Source: an uncultured Zoogloea sp.
Lineage (GTDB): Bacteria; Pseudomonadota; Gammaproteobacteria; Burkholderiales; Rhodocyclaceae
Assembly (NCBI GenBank): GCA_937967645.1
Contig: CALBTT010000213.1
Coordinates: 62,001-126,000 of the forward strand
Reading direction: 5' to 3'
DNA: 64,000 bases
The position numbers were made by a program, and so were the translations under genes. Positions 21,874 to 30,166 of this stretch are shown here, piece by piece; the stretch's first letter is position 1; every line of letters starts with the position of its first letter. The notes beneath the pieces were generated by a model. That model saw nothing but the letters and a program-made list of their open reading frames with translations. It was not told where the DNA came from and ran no database searches.

Positions 21874-22093
21874 GGCAGGGATGGGCACGAAGGAATGACC
21901 AGCCCCCCCGGCGGCTGGCGAACCGCAGGCGGAGCATCTGGAAAGCGCGGGATTATACCCGAGGTGGCCGGCACCTCCGACCCTCCCTTTCTTCACACAA
22001 GCCGGGGGCACCCATTACGGGCTCCAGAGCAGGCTGATGTCATCATGCGTGTGCGATAATTCACGGATTATTGCATTTGCGGATCATGTCACC

Positions 22094-23575
22094 ATGTCCT
22101 CCCGCCGTGCTCGCCCACAGCCGTATCACCGCTCGCTGCTGCTCCTCGCGCTCACGATCGCGTTCTGCATAGCCGAGGCCTGCATCCTCTTCCTGGCGCA
22201 CCGCCATACGCTCGAATATCGCCAGCTCTCAACCCAGCTCGGACTCGTCCAGCAGGCGTCGGTCCTGGTCCAGCCCTTTTCCGGGCCCTCGACGGCGCCG
22301 CCGTCAAGCCTGCAGAGCACGCTGGGCGACGCCCAGCAGCGCTGGCTGACCAACCTGCTGAACGGCTTGCTGGCGGGCGGATCGCCGCTGCACAGCCTCG
22401 ACAACATCAGCGCGCCCACCGGCCCCGTGGAGGGCCAGGCGGCCCGGCGCATCCTCACCGACCTCAGTGCCCAGTGGGGCGCACTCACCAGCCACGTCAG
22501 TGTTTCCGGCGCAGACGCGACCAATCCCGCCGACACTGAAGTCGAACGCAGCGGCCAGATCGCCGCGGCGCTTTCCAGCCTGGCTTCCGGGATGGGGCAG
22601 TTGGCTCAGCAGCTGGCCCGCGAGCGGGACGAAGCGATGCACCAGGCCGACCTGTTTGCGATCCTGGCGGTGCTTACCGGCATCCTCGCCAGCGTGGTCG
22701 TAGGCACCCTGCTGCTGCAGCAGCGCCGCCGCTCGGAGCGCTCCGGCAGGCTGATGCGCTCGATGATGAACCAGATCGGCGCGGGGGTCTGCATCCTCGG
22801 CAGCACCGACAAGATCGCCGATGCCAACCGGGCTGCCTGCCGGATGCTGGGCCGCCCGCGCAAGGCCCTGCGCGGCCGGCGCCTGGATGAGATCCTGAGC
22901 CTCAACGACGGCGTCTGGGTCGGTGAGCGGCCAGACGGCCTGCCCCTCGCCATCGAGCGGATCCCCGGCGTCATCGAAGGCTACAAGGGCCCGCTGCGGA
23001 TCATGACCCTGCTCGACGTGACGGCCCGCCACCTCACCAATGAGTGCCTGCAGCACCTGGCCAACCATGACCCGCTGACCGGCCTGCCCAATCGCGGCTT
23101 CCTGGCCCCGCACTTTCAGAAGGAGCTGCAGCGCTGCGAAGAGAACAAGTCGATGCTGGGCGTCGCGGTGCTCGACCTGGACGGCTTCAAGCCCATCAAC
23201 GACACCTATGGCCACGCCATCGGCGACGCGCTGCTGGTGCAGATCGCCCAGCGTCTCGGCGCAGCCCTGCGCAACGGCGACGTGATCGCCCGCATCGGCG
23301 GTGACGAATTCGCCGGCGTCTTCCCGAACATCACCAACCGGGACACCCTCAACTTCCTGGGTGAGCGCCTCCTCGGCATCTTTGACCACCCCTTCCATAT
23401 CCAGGATCGGCTCATCACCATCGGCGGCAGCATCGGGCTGGCGCTCGCCCCCGAGGATGGCACGGACCAGGACAGCCTGCTGAAGGCGGCCGACGCCGCC
23501 ATGTACCAGGCCAAGCACGATGGCCGGCCGACCCTGCGACTGGCCAGCGTCGCGGGCACCAGCGTGGCGGCTTGA
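22094..23575 (+). CDS. Membrane-bound diguanylate cyclase with PAS-like domain
   Basis: A 493-residue protein with a first membrane helix (about 15-35), a periplasmic helical region, a second helix (about 205-230), a short PAS-like segment and a C-terminal GGDEF domain. The catalytic motif is intact (RIGGDEF). The RxxD product-inhibition site (RNGD) lies exactly five residues before it, so allosteric feedback by c-di-GMP is expected. No EAL domain is present. The ATG at 22094 is preferred; the frame is open 19 codons further upstream to another ATG and no strong Shine-Dalgarno sequence distinguishes them. The sensed signal is unknown. Confidence 0.87.
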   Translation: MSSRRARPQPYHRSLLLLALTIAFCIAEACILFLAHRHTLEYRQLSTQLGLVQQASVLVQPFSGPSTAPPSSLQSTLGDAQQRWLTNLLNGLLAGGSPLHSLDNISAPTGPVEGQAARRILTDLSAQWGALTSHVSVSGADATNPADTEVERSGQIAAALSSLASGMGQLAQQLARERDEAMHQADLFAILAVLTGILASVVVGTLLLQQRRRSERSGRLMRSMMNQIGAGVCILGSTDKIADANRAACRMLGRPRKALRGRRLDEILSLNDGVWVGERPDGLPLAIERIPGVIEGYKGPLRIMTLLDVTARHLTNECLQHLANHDPLTGLPNRGFLAPHFQKELQRCEENKSMLGVAVLDLDGFKPINDTYGHAIGDALLVQIAQRLGAALRNGDVIARIGGDEFAGVFPNITNRDTLNFLGERLLGIFDHPFHIQDRLITIGGSIGLALAPEDGTDQDSLLKAADAAMYQAKHDGRPTLRLASVAGTSVAA

Positions 23576-23584
23576 GTCGCCGCG

Positions 23585-23620
23585 CGATCAGGGCGGGTTC
23601 GGCCGAGGCCGCCCTGATCG
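23585..23620 (+). terminator. Hairpin after the diguanylate cyclase gene
   Basis: A perfect 12-base stem CGATCAGGGCGG/CCGCCCTGATCG with a 12-base loop begins nine bases after the stop. It is followed by GGTAATATAG rather than a T-tract. Confidence 0.5.
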
Positions 23621-23664
23621 GGTAATATAGCGAGCTCTGTTGCCGCCACACTTCCGCACGCCCC

Positions 23665-24489
23665 TTGCATTCCTTTCCCAACGACGATCCGGACGCCCTC
23701 CCGCAGCCCGTCGCCGAGGCCTTCCCGGTCCGCTGGGCGGCGGTGCCTCCCGCGGTGCTGCTCCTGCTCGCCGCTCTGGTCTTCCTGAGTGGCGCCAACC
23801 AGGCCTTGTTCCTGGATGCCAACCAGCTCCTCGCCCGTGCCGCATCGCCGGCCGTCTGGTCCGCCATCACCCTCAGCGGTTCGGTGCTGGGCGTCATGGC
23901 CCTGCTCGCCCCCAGCCTCAAGACCCGTCCGCGCCTGGTCGCCTCGGCCTTCCTGGCTGCGCCGCTGGCCACCCTTTTCAGTGAAGGCGGCAAGCAGACC
24001 TTCGACCTGATGCGACCGGCCGGCGTGCTCGCCGCCGAGAGCTTCAACCTGATCGGCCAGAAGCTGTACGTGCATAGCTTCCCCTCCGGCCACGCCACCA
24101 CTGCCGGCCTCGTGGCCGCCGCGATCGTGCTGGCCTGGCCGGATCGGGCCAGCCGCCTGCGTGCAGCCCTGGTCGCCTTGCCGGCCGCCGTATTGATCAT
24201 CCTGTCACGTCTCGCAGTAGGCGCCCACTGGCCCCTCGACCTGCTGGTCGGTGCTGCCGGCGGCTGGGCCTGCGGCGCCTTCGGGGTGTGGCTGTCGGGC
24301 CGCCTGCGCTTCTGGGAACGCCCGGGCGGCGTGCGCGTGATGGCGACCATCGTGCTCGCCACCAGCCTGTCCCTGCTCTTCATCAAGCTCGGTTACCCGG
24401 ACGCCCGCCTCTACCAGATCGGGCTGGGTGCCTGGGGCATCGGCGGGGCCGCCGCCGCCCTGATGCGTGACCGGGAGATGTCCTCATGA
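23665..24489 (+). CDS. PAP2-family membrane lipid phosphatase
   Basis: A 274-residue polytopic protein with the complete PAP2 acid phosphatase signature: KQTFDLMRP (K-x6-RP), PSGH, and SRLAVGAHWPLD (SR-x5-H-x3-D). Such enzymes dephosphorylate undecaprenyl pyrophosphate, phosphatidate or related lipids on the periplasmic side. In the context of the following glycosyltransferases, recycling of polyprenyl phosphate is a reasonable guess. Start: an in-frame TAA at 23623 means the only upstream option is TTG at 23665, which precedes the first membrane helix but lacks a clear Shine-Dalgarno sequence. GTG codons at 23743 and 23755 would cut into the helix. It overlaps the next gene by four bases (ATGA). 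Confidence 0.78.
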   Translation: MHSFPNDDPDALPQPVAEAFPVRWAAVPPAVLLLLAALVFLSGANQALFLDANQLLARAASPAVWSAITLSGSVLGVMALLAPSLKTRPRLVASAFLAAPLATLFSEGGKQTFDLMRPAGVLAAESFNLIGQKLYVHSFPSGHATTAGLVAAAIVLAWPDRASRLRAALVALPAAVLIILSRLAVGAHWPLDLLVGAAGGWACGAFGVWLSGRLRFWERPGGVRVMATIVLATSLSLLFIKLGYPDARLYQIGLGAWGIGGAAAALMRDREMSS

Positions 24490-25394
24490 CCCTGAAACGC
24501 CTTCTCGCCGTCGCTGTTTCCCTGGCCCTGCTCGGCTGGCTGCTCGCCGACGGGCGCTGGCGCAGTATCGGTGAACTGCTCGGGCGTCTCGATGCCCCGA
24601 CCCTCGGGCTGGCCGTGGCGGGCTTCGCCCTGTCCTACTGCCTGCGCGCCCTGCGGGTCTTCGATGAGTTCCGCGTGCAGGCCGGCGGCCGCTTCGGGGC
24701 CTGCCTGCGCATCGTGCTGGTGCACAACGCCATGGTCAATGTGCTGCCCTTCCGCGGCGGCGAAGCCGCCTTCCCCGTCCTGCTGCGCCAGACCTTCGGC
24801 ATTCCCCTGCCCCGCGCGGTGGCCTCGCTGTTCTGGTTCCGCCTGCAGGACGCCTTCGTGGTGATGGCCCTGGCCGCGCTGGTGTGGCCCGGCCTGCCCT
24901 CCCCGCTCAAGGCCATCGCGGTGATCGGCGTGATCGGCCTGGCCTGGTGGCTGCCCCGCTGGGCACGTGCGCCCCACGACTGGGCCGACGGCAAGCCCTT
25001 CACCGCCAAGCTGGCCAAGGTGCGCGACGCCTTTGCCGAGAGCACCCGCCACGCCCGCTTCGGCTGGTTGTGGACCATCGCCAACTGGAGCGTGAAGTTC
25101 GCCGCCCAGGCCTGGCTGCTGTCCGCCCTGCTGCCCGCCACGCTGGCCATCGGCGCCACCGGCGCGCTGGGTGCGGAACTCGCCGCCATCCTGCCGCTGC
25201 AGGGCGTGGCCGGCTTCGGCACCTACGAAGCCGGCGCCGCTGCCGCCCTTTTGCCGGGGGGGATATCCCTCGAAGCCGGGCTGCAGGCCGCACTGACCCT
25301 CCACCTGTTCGTGATCGCCTGCGCGGTCAGCTCCGGCGCCATCGCCTGGCTGTTCCCCGTGGCACGCAGCGACCAGGCAAGCGAAAGACTTTGA
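24486..25394 (+). CDS. Flippase-like / lysylphosphatidylglycerol synthase TM-domain membrane protein
   Basis: The 302-residue protein has about eight membrane segments and matches the UPF0104 / LPG_synthase_TM family (AglD/MprF flippase-domain-like). Typical features are the early R-A-L-R stretch after the second helix and the glycine-rich block LPLQGVAGFGTYEAG near the C terminus. Family members are suspected to move lipids or lipid-linked sugars across the membrane; direct evidence is limited. It is translationally coupled to the PAP2 gene (ATGA overlap) and precedes a GT2 gene, which fits flipping of a polyprenyl-phosphate sugar. The specific substrate is unknown. Confidence 0.7.
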   Translation: MTLKRLLAVAVSLALLGWLLADGRWRSIGELLGRLDAPTLGLAVAGFALSYCLRALRVFDEFRVQAGGRFGACLRIVLVHNAMVNVLPFRGGEAAFPVLLRQTFGIPLPRAVASLFWFRLQDAFVVMALAALVWPGLPSPLKAIAVIGVIGLAWWLPRWARAPHDWADGKPFTAKLAKVRDAFAESTRHARFGWLWTIANWSVKFAAQAWLLSALLPATLAIGATGALGAELAAILPLQGVAGFGTYEAGAAAALLPGGISLEAGLQAALTLHLFVIACAVSSGAIAWLFPVARSDQASERL

Positions 25395-25439
25395 TAATCC
25401 CCAGGACCGGGCTGCCCCCGGCCTGCGCCCTCTGGGGCG

Positions 25440-25472
25440 CAAGAAAACTCGGAGCGTCCCCGCGTTTTCTTG
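25440..25472. repeat. Inverted repeat upstream of the GT2 gene
   Basis: CAAGAAAAC (25440-25448) and GTTTTCTTG (25464-25472) are perfect 9-base arms around a 15-base spacer. A possible -10 element TACAAT follows at 25484-25489, about 60 bases before the GT2 start. It could be an operator or the end of the upstream transcript. Confidence 0.45.
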
Positions 25473-25545
25473 AGGAGCCGACATACAATCCGCCTCGTCC
25501 AGCGCCGACGGGGCGACCACCTCGACATTCAGCACACAGATCATC

Positions 25546-26604
25546 ATGAACGATTCGACCAAGCTCTCTCCGCTCCCGCCGGCCCAGCCCGATATCCCGG
25601 CCGACCTGCCGCCCCACCGCCTGTCGGTGGTCGTCCCCCTCTACAACGAGGAAGACAACGTGGACCCGCTGCTCGAGCGCATCCACCTGGCCCTCGGCCC
25701 CTACCCCTATCCGTGGGAAGTGGTCATCGTCGATGACGGCAGCGCCGACAACACCGTGCCCAACCTGGAGAAGGCCGCCAAGCGCTACGGCCCGCACGTG
25801 CGCATCGTCGCCCTGATGCGCAACTTCAAGCAGACCGCCGCCATGCAGGCCGGCCTGGACGCCGCCCGTGGCGACGTCATCGTGACCATGGACGGCGACC
25901 TGCAGAACGACCCCATCGACATCCCGCGGATGGTCGGCCGCCTGCTGCGTGAAGACCTCGACCTGGTCGCCGGCTGGCGCAAGAACCGCAAGGACGGCAT
26001 GATCCTGCGCAAGATCCCGTCCAAGATCGCCAACCGCCTGATCGCCCGCATCACCGGCGTACATCTGCAGGACTACGGTTGCTCCCTCAAAGCCTTCCGC
26101 GCCACCGCCATCAAGAACGTGCGCCTGTACGGCGAGATGCACCGCTTCATCCCCGCCTGGCTGGCCACCGTGACCACCCCGCGCAAGATCGCCCAGGAAG
26201 AGGTGACCCACCACGCGCGCATGTTCGGCGAGTCCAAGTACGGCATCTCGCGCACCTTCCGGGTCGTGCTCGACCTGATCTTCGTGTACTTCTTCATGCG
26301 CTTCCGCACCCGGCCGGGCCACTTCTTTGGTGGCATCGGCATGGGCCTGGGGGCTCTGGGTGTGCTCATCCTCGGCTACCTGACCGCGCTGAAGATCTTC
26401 ACCGGCGCCTCCATCGGCACCCGGCCGATGTTCTTCGGCGGCTTCTTCTTCGTCATCGCCGGCATCCAGATGGTGACCACCGGCGTGCTGGCCGAACTGC
26501 TCACCCGCGTCTATTTCGAGTCGGGTCAGAGCCAGGCCTACGTGGCCCGCGACGTCCCGGCCCTGGATGACGGCGCGGGCTGGCAAGACAAGCCCCAGCG
26601 CTGA
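25546..26604 (+). CDS. Family 2 glycosyltransferase, polyprenyl-phosphate sugar synthase type (DPM1/ArnC-like)
   Basis: A 352-residue enzyme with a cytoplasmic GT-A domain: VVVPLYNEEDN at about 30, DDGS, and the metal-binding DGDLQNDP. It ends in two membrane helices (about 255-280 and 290-320), the layout of ArnC, GtrB and dolichyl-phosphate mannose synthases. These transfer a sugar from a nucleotide donor to polyprenyl phosphate. The neighbouring GT39 genes would use such a product as donor, so the three probably work in one pathway. The sugar cannot be told from sequence. Confidence 0.83.
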   Translation: MNDSTKLSPLPPAQPDIPADLPPHRLSVVVPLYNEEDNVDPLLERIHLALGPYPYPWEVVIVDDGSADNTVPNLEKAAKRYGPHVRIVALMRNFKQTAAMQAGLDAARGDVIVTMDGDLQNDPIDIPRMVGRLLREDLDLVAGWRKNRKDGMILRKIPSKIANRLIARITGVHLQDYGCSLKAFRATAIKNVRLYGEMHRFIPAWLATVTTPRKIAQEEVTHHARMFGESKYGISRTFRVVLDLIFVYFFMRFRTRPGHFFGGIGMGLGALGVLILGYLTALKIFTGASIGTRPMFFGGFFFVIAGIQMVTTGVLAELLTRVYFESGQSQAYVARDVPALDDGAGWQDKPQR

Positions 26605-26612
26605 GGCCTGCC

Positions 26613-28202
26613 GTGTCCGGGTTTCTCTCCGCCGGCGGCTCGCCTGCCGGCAGCCGCATCGCCGGCACCCTCCTCGGCCGCCTGATCCTCGCCCTGCCGC
26701 TGCTGGCCTTCCTGCTGCGCCTGGGCGGGGCGCCCCTGTTCGACGTGGACGAAGGCGCCTTCTCGGAAGCCACCCGCGAGATGTTCGAGCGGGGCGACTT
26801 CCTGTTCACCTACCTCAACGGGGCGCCACGCTTCGACAAGCCGATCCTGGTGTACTGGTTCCAGTGCATCGGCTACATGATCTTCGGCCCCACCGAGTGG
26901 GCCTTCCGCCTGCCCAGCGCGACGGCCGCCATCGTGTGGAGCTACGCCACCTGGTTCTTCGCCCGCCGGCGCATCGGTGAGGATGCGGCCCTGGTGGCCC
27001 TGGCCGTGGCGGCCACCGCCCTTGGCCCCTTCGCCATCGGCCGCGCCGCCACCGCCGACGGACTGCTCAACTGCCTGCTCGCCCTGACCCTCTTCGACGT
27101 CTGGCGCCACCTGGAGAGCGGCGCCCGGGCGCCCCTGCTGCGGGCCTTCGTGTGGATCGGCCTGGGAGCCCTCACCAAGGGGCCGGTGGCCCTCATCGTG
27201 CCGGGCACCGTCAGCCTGATCTACTGCGCCAGCCGCGGTGAATGGAGGACCTGGCTGCGCACCGTTTTCAACCCCCTCGGCCTGCTGATCCTCGTCCTCA
27301 TCGTCGCCCCCTGGTATGCCTACGCGCTGATGCGCCACGGCCAGGACTTCATCGACGGCTTCATCATGCGCCACAACGTCCAGCGTTTCTCCGGCTCGCT
27401 GGAAGGCCACGGCGGCAGCGCCTTCTACTACCTCGTCGCGGTGCCCCTGCTGCTGCTGCCGTGGAGCGGGCTGTTCTTCTCGGCCCTCGGCCGGCTGCGC
27501 AACCAGTGGTCCGACCCGCTGATGCGCTTCCTGTGGATCTGGTTCGCCTTCGTGCTGGGCTTCTTCTCCTTGTCCGGTACCAAGCTGCCCCACTACGTAC
27601 TGTATGGCTGCACTCCGCTGTTCATCCTGATCGGCCTGAAGGCAACGGGCAGTGACGGGCCACGTCGGGTCTGGCCGCACCTGATCGCCCCCGGCCTGCT
27701 CTTCCTGCTCTTCCCCCTGCTGCCCAACCTGTTCGACGCGCTGTCCCGCAGCACCCTCGGCGACGGCTTCTACCGGGCCCAGCTCGGGCGTGCCCTCGAA
27801 GTGGCCGACGCCACCTACATCGCCGCCACCGTGGGTGGGCTGGTGATCTGGGCCGCCGTCATCTTCTTCCCGCGCCTGGGCGCCGTGCCCAAGCTGCTGG
27901 TCACCGCCGTCCTGCAGGTCGTGCTGCTGGCTGGCGTGGTGGTGCCCTACGCCGGTGAGCTGGCCCAGGGGCCAGTCAAGGCGGCCGGACTCAAAGCCCA
28001 TGAGCTTGGCGAGCCGGTCGTGTTCTGGCGCTTCACCACCGCCCCGAGCTTCAGCGTGTATCGCCAGGGCGTCACCGTGAAGGGCGACCCGGCCCCCGGC
28101 CAGCTGGCCCTCACCCGCATCGACCGCCTGCCCGCTGATGCGCCGGTGGAACGTCTGTTCACCCAGGGTGGCGTGGCCTTGGTGCGGATGAAGCAGCCAT
28201 GA
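26613..28202 (+). CDS. GT39 (ArnT-like) membrane glycosyltransferase 1 of the envelope locus
   Basis: A 529-residue polytopic protein. The acidic loop after the first helix, FDVDEGAFSEATREM, carries the Asp-Glu motif of GT39/ArnT enzymes, followed by GAPRFDKPILVYW. About eleven hydrophobic helices and a short soluble C-terminal domain complete it. The start is GTG at 26613, with GAGG six bases upstream overlapping the stop of the GT2 gene, which indicates tight coupling. It probably transfers the sugar that the GT2 enzyme loads on polyprenyl phosphate; the acceptor is unknown. Its stop overlaps the next start by four bases. Confidence 0.8.
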   Translation: MSGFLSAGGSPAGSRIAGTLLGRLILALPLLAFLLRLGGAPLFDVDEGAFSEATREMFERGDFLFTYLNGAPRFDKPILVYWFQCIGYMIFGPTEWAFRLPSATAAIVWSYATWFFARRRIGEDAALVALAVAATALGPFAIGRAATADGLLNCLLALTLFDVWRHLESGARAPLLRAFVWIGLGALTKGPVALIVPGTVSLIYCASRGEWRTWLRTVFNPLGLLILVLIVAPWYAYALMRHGQDFIDGFIMRHNVQRFSGSLEGHGGSAFYYLVAVPLLLLPWSGLFFSALGRLRNQWSDPLMRFLWIWFAFVLGFFSLSGTKLPHYVLYGCTPLFILIGLKATGSDGPRRVWPHLIAPGLLFLLFPLLPNLFDALSRSTLGDGFYRAQLGRALEVADATYIAATVGGLVIWAAVIFFPRLGAVPKLLVTAVLQVVLLAGVVVPYAGELAQGPVKAAGLKAHELGEPVVFWRFTTAPSFSVYRQGVTVKGDPAPGQLALTRIDRLPADAPVERLFTQGGVALVRMKQP

Positions 28203-29653
28203 CGGAGCGCCGCGACTACCTGGGCCCGCTGGCGCTCATCGCCGCGCTGCTCACCGTGTACCGCCTGTGGGTGATCAACCACCTCGGCATCGATCTGTAC
28301 GTGGACGAGGCCTACTACTGGGGCTGGTCCCAGCAGCTGGACTGGGGCTATTACTCCAAGCCACCGGTCATCGCCGCCCTCATCGCCGCCAGCACGGCCC
28401 TGCTCGGCAATGGCCTCATCGCCATCAAGCTGCCGTCCCTGCTGATCTACCCGGCCACCGCCTTCGCCCTGTACGCGCTGGGCCGGCGCATGTTCTCCGC
28501 GCAGGTCGGCTTCTGGGCCGGGCTGGCCTTCCTGTCCATGCCCCTGGTGTCGGCCCTTGGCCTGTTCGTGTCCACCGACGCGCCGCTGCTGCTGTGCTGG
28601 ACCCTGGCCCTGATCTGCCTGCTGCGCGCCCTGGAGAAGGAAGGCTGGAGCGACTGGCTGGCCTGCGGCGCCGTCATCGGCATCGGGCTGATGTCCAAAT
28701 ACACCATGGCCGCCTTCCTGCCCTCGGCCCTGCTGCTGATCGCCCTCGACCCGCAGCACCGGCGCTGGCTGGCCCGGCCGCAGCCGTGGGTGGCGGTGTT
28801 GCTGGCCTTCGCGCTCCTCGGACCCAACCTGTACTGGAACTGGACCCACGACTTCCCCACCTTCCGCCACACCGCCGAGATCACCCGGGTCGGCCACGGC
28901 GAGCGCGGCCTGCACCCGGCCCAGCTGGGCGAGTTCATCGGTGCCCAATGGCTGTCCATCGGCCCGGTGCTGGGCATCCTGCTCGGCTGGGCCCTGCTGC
29001 GTAGTCGCAGCCTGTGGGCGCAGCCGGCGCAACGTACCCTGCTGATCTTCATCCTGCCCCTGCTGGCTCTGGTGAGCCTGCAGGCCCTCACCGGCCGCGC
29101 CAACGGCAACTGGGCAGCGCCCATCTTCGTCGCCTCCTGCGTGCTGATCCCCGCGGTCTTCCTGGCCGGGCGGCGGCGCTGGCTGATCGCCGGGGTGGCC
29201 TTCAACCTGCTGGCCTCGACCCTCGCCTACCACTGGCCGGACATCGCCCGCGGCACCGGCGTGGCCCTCACCGCCAAGAACGATCCCTTCAAGCGGGCCC
29301 GGGGCTGGATCAACCTGGCCGACGGCGTCCGCCCGCTGCTCGAGAGCCACCCCGGCAGCGTGCTGGTGACGGAAGACCGGGAGCTGATGGCCCATCTGAT
29401 CTACCGGCTCAACCCAGCGGAGTACGCCACCTGGCACCCATCCGGCACCCCGATCAGCCACTACGACCTGGTCACCACCCTGGCCGACAAAAAGGGGCGC
29501 GACGTGCTCTTCATCAGCCGCAAGGCCGACATCCCCGACATCCGCGCCCGCTTTACCGGCAGCGAAGCCCTCGGCAAGGTGGTCGTCCCCATCCACAAAG
29601 ACTTCCGGCGGGAGGTATACGTCTTCCTGCTGAAGGATTTCCAGGGCTACTGA
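28199..29653 (+). CDS. GT39 (ArnT-like) membrane glycosyltransferase 2 of the envelope locus
   Basis: A 484-residue polytopic protein with DLYVDEAYYWGWSQ in the first periplasmic loop (the GT39 Asp-Glu motif), followed by YYSKPPVIAAL. It resembles dolichyl-phosphate-mannose mannosyltransferase-type proteins. It is divergent from its upstream neighbour, so the two are not a recent duplication. It overlaps that gene by four bases (ATGA). Together with the PAP2, flippase-like, GT2 and first GT39 genes it forms a five-gene same-strand run. The gene-free repeat region begins right after its stop. Confidence 0.8.
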   Translation: MTERRDYLGPLALIAALLTVYRLWVINHLGIDLYVDEAYYWGWSQQLDWGYYSKPPVIAALIAASTALLGNGLIAIKLPSLLIYPATAFALYALGRRMFSAQVGFWAGLAFLSMPLVSALGLFVSTDAPLLLCWTLALICLLRALEKEGWSDWLACGAVIGIGLMSKYTMAAFLPSALLLIALDPQHRRWLARPQPWVAVLLAFALLGPNLYWNWTHDFPTFRHTAEITRVGHGERGLHPAQLGEFIGAQWLSIGPVLGILLGWALLRSRSLWAQPAQRTLLIFILPLLALVSLQALTGRANGNWAAPIFVASCVLIPAVFLAGRRRWLIAGVAFNLLASTLAYHWPDIARGTGVALTAKNDPFKRARGWINLADGVRPLLESHPGSVLVTEDRELMAHLIYRLNPAEYATWHPSGTPISHYDLVTTLADKKGRDVLFISRKADIPDIRARFTGSEALGKVVVPIHKDFRREVYVFLLKDFQGY

Positions 29654-29658
29654 GCCTT

Positions 29659-29928
29659 AAGTCAGTTAACCAGCGGCGTAACTGCGTTCCGGTGCTGCGG
29701 ATTTGAGTTAACGAATGCCGGATCTGACATCCGCCGCCGCGGATCTGAGTTACCCGGCCCGGGAACTCAGATCCGCAGTCGGTTAACTCAAATCCTCCGT
29801 CCGTTAACTCAAATCCTCCGCCCGTTAACTGACATCCGCGAGTCGTTAACTCACATCCGCCATCTGTTAACTGACATCCGCCATCTGTTAACTGACATCC
29901 GCAGTCAGTTAACTCAAATCCGTACCCT
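29659..29928. repeat. 21-bp phased GTTAAC repeat array around a central palindrome
   Basis: Seven GTTAAC hexamers start at 29782, 29803, 29824, 29845, 29866, 29887 and 29908, exactly 21 bases apart. Each is followed by a variant of TNACATCC or TCAAATCC. A degenerate unit starts at 29761. Left of it, units occur in the opposite orientation at 42-base spacing (GTTAAC at 29707 and 29665, degenerate GTTAC at 29749). The arms meet at a hairpin: GCGGATCTGAGTT (29739-29751) pairs perfectly with AACTCAGATCCGC (29764-29776). No protein family is recognised. The frame through it is open only because 21 is a multiple of three. Confidence 0.85.
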
Positions 29929-29956
29929 CTTGATAGACATCCGATGCGAGCGCACT

Positions 29957-30027
29957 CCGTAGGGGCGGCTTCAGCCGCCCGCGGACTCCGATCAAGCACC
30001 TGCGGGCGACTGAAGTCGCCCCTACGG
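29957..30027. repeat. Pair of inverted REP-like palindromes (BIME)
   Basis: Two copies of a REP-type element face each other: 29957-29984 (CCGTAGGGGCGGCTTCAG then CCGCCC) and 29999-30027, its near-identical reverse complement with a compensated A/T pair inside the stem (GGGCGACTGAAGTCGCCC). Each copy is itself palindromic. This is the organisation of REP doublets mobilised by RAYT transposases. None is encoded in the window. Confidence 0.75.
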
Positions 30028-30166
30028 GGGATTCCGATAGGCCCCAGCCGCCGCAGGAACCCGCAATCGCTCCCGCCATACCCGGATACATTCATTTGCC
30101 ATTCTGCCGCGCGGCCTCCGGACGGCCTCCTATAATCGTCGGCACCCTTCCTGCCGGACGCCGACG
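30028..30166 (+). promoter_or_regulatory. Leader region of the MuiA-like gene with a -10 element
   Basis: A consensus TATAAT at 30131-30136 lies 31 bases before the start codon. No good -35 hexamer at 16-18 bases is seen. Apart from this the stretch holds nothing recognisable. Confidence 0.35.

Noticed and set aside
29761..29928. CRISPR array
   Set aside because: Units are 21 bases with no unique spacers of 30-40 bases, and there are no cas genes.
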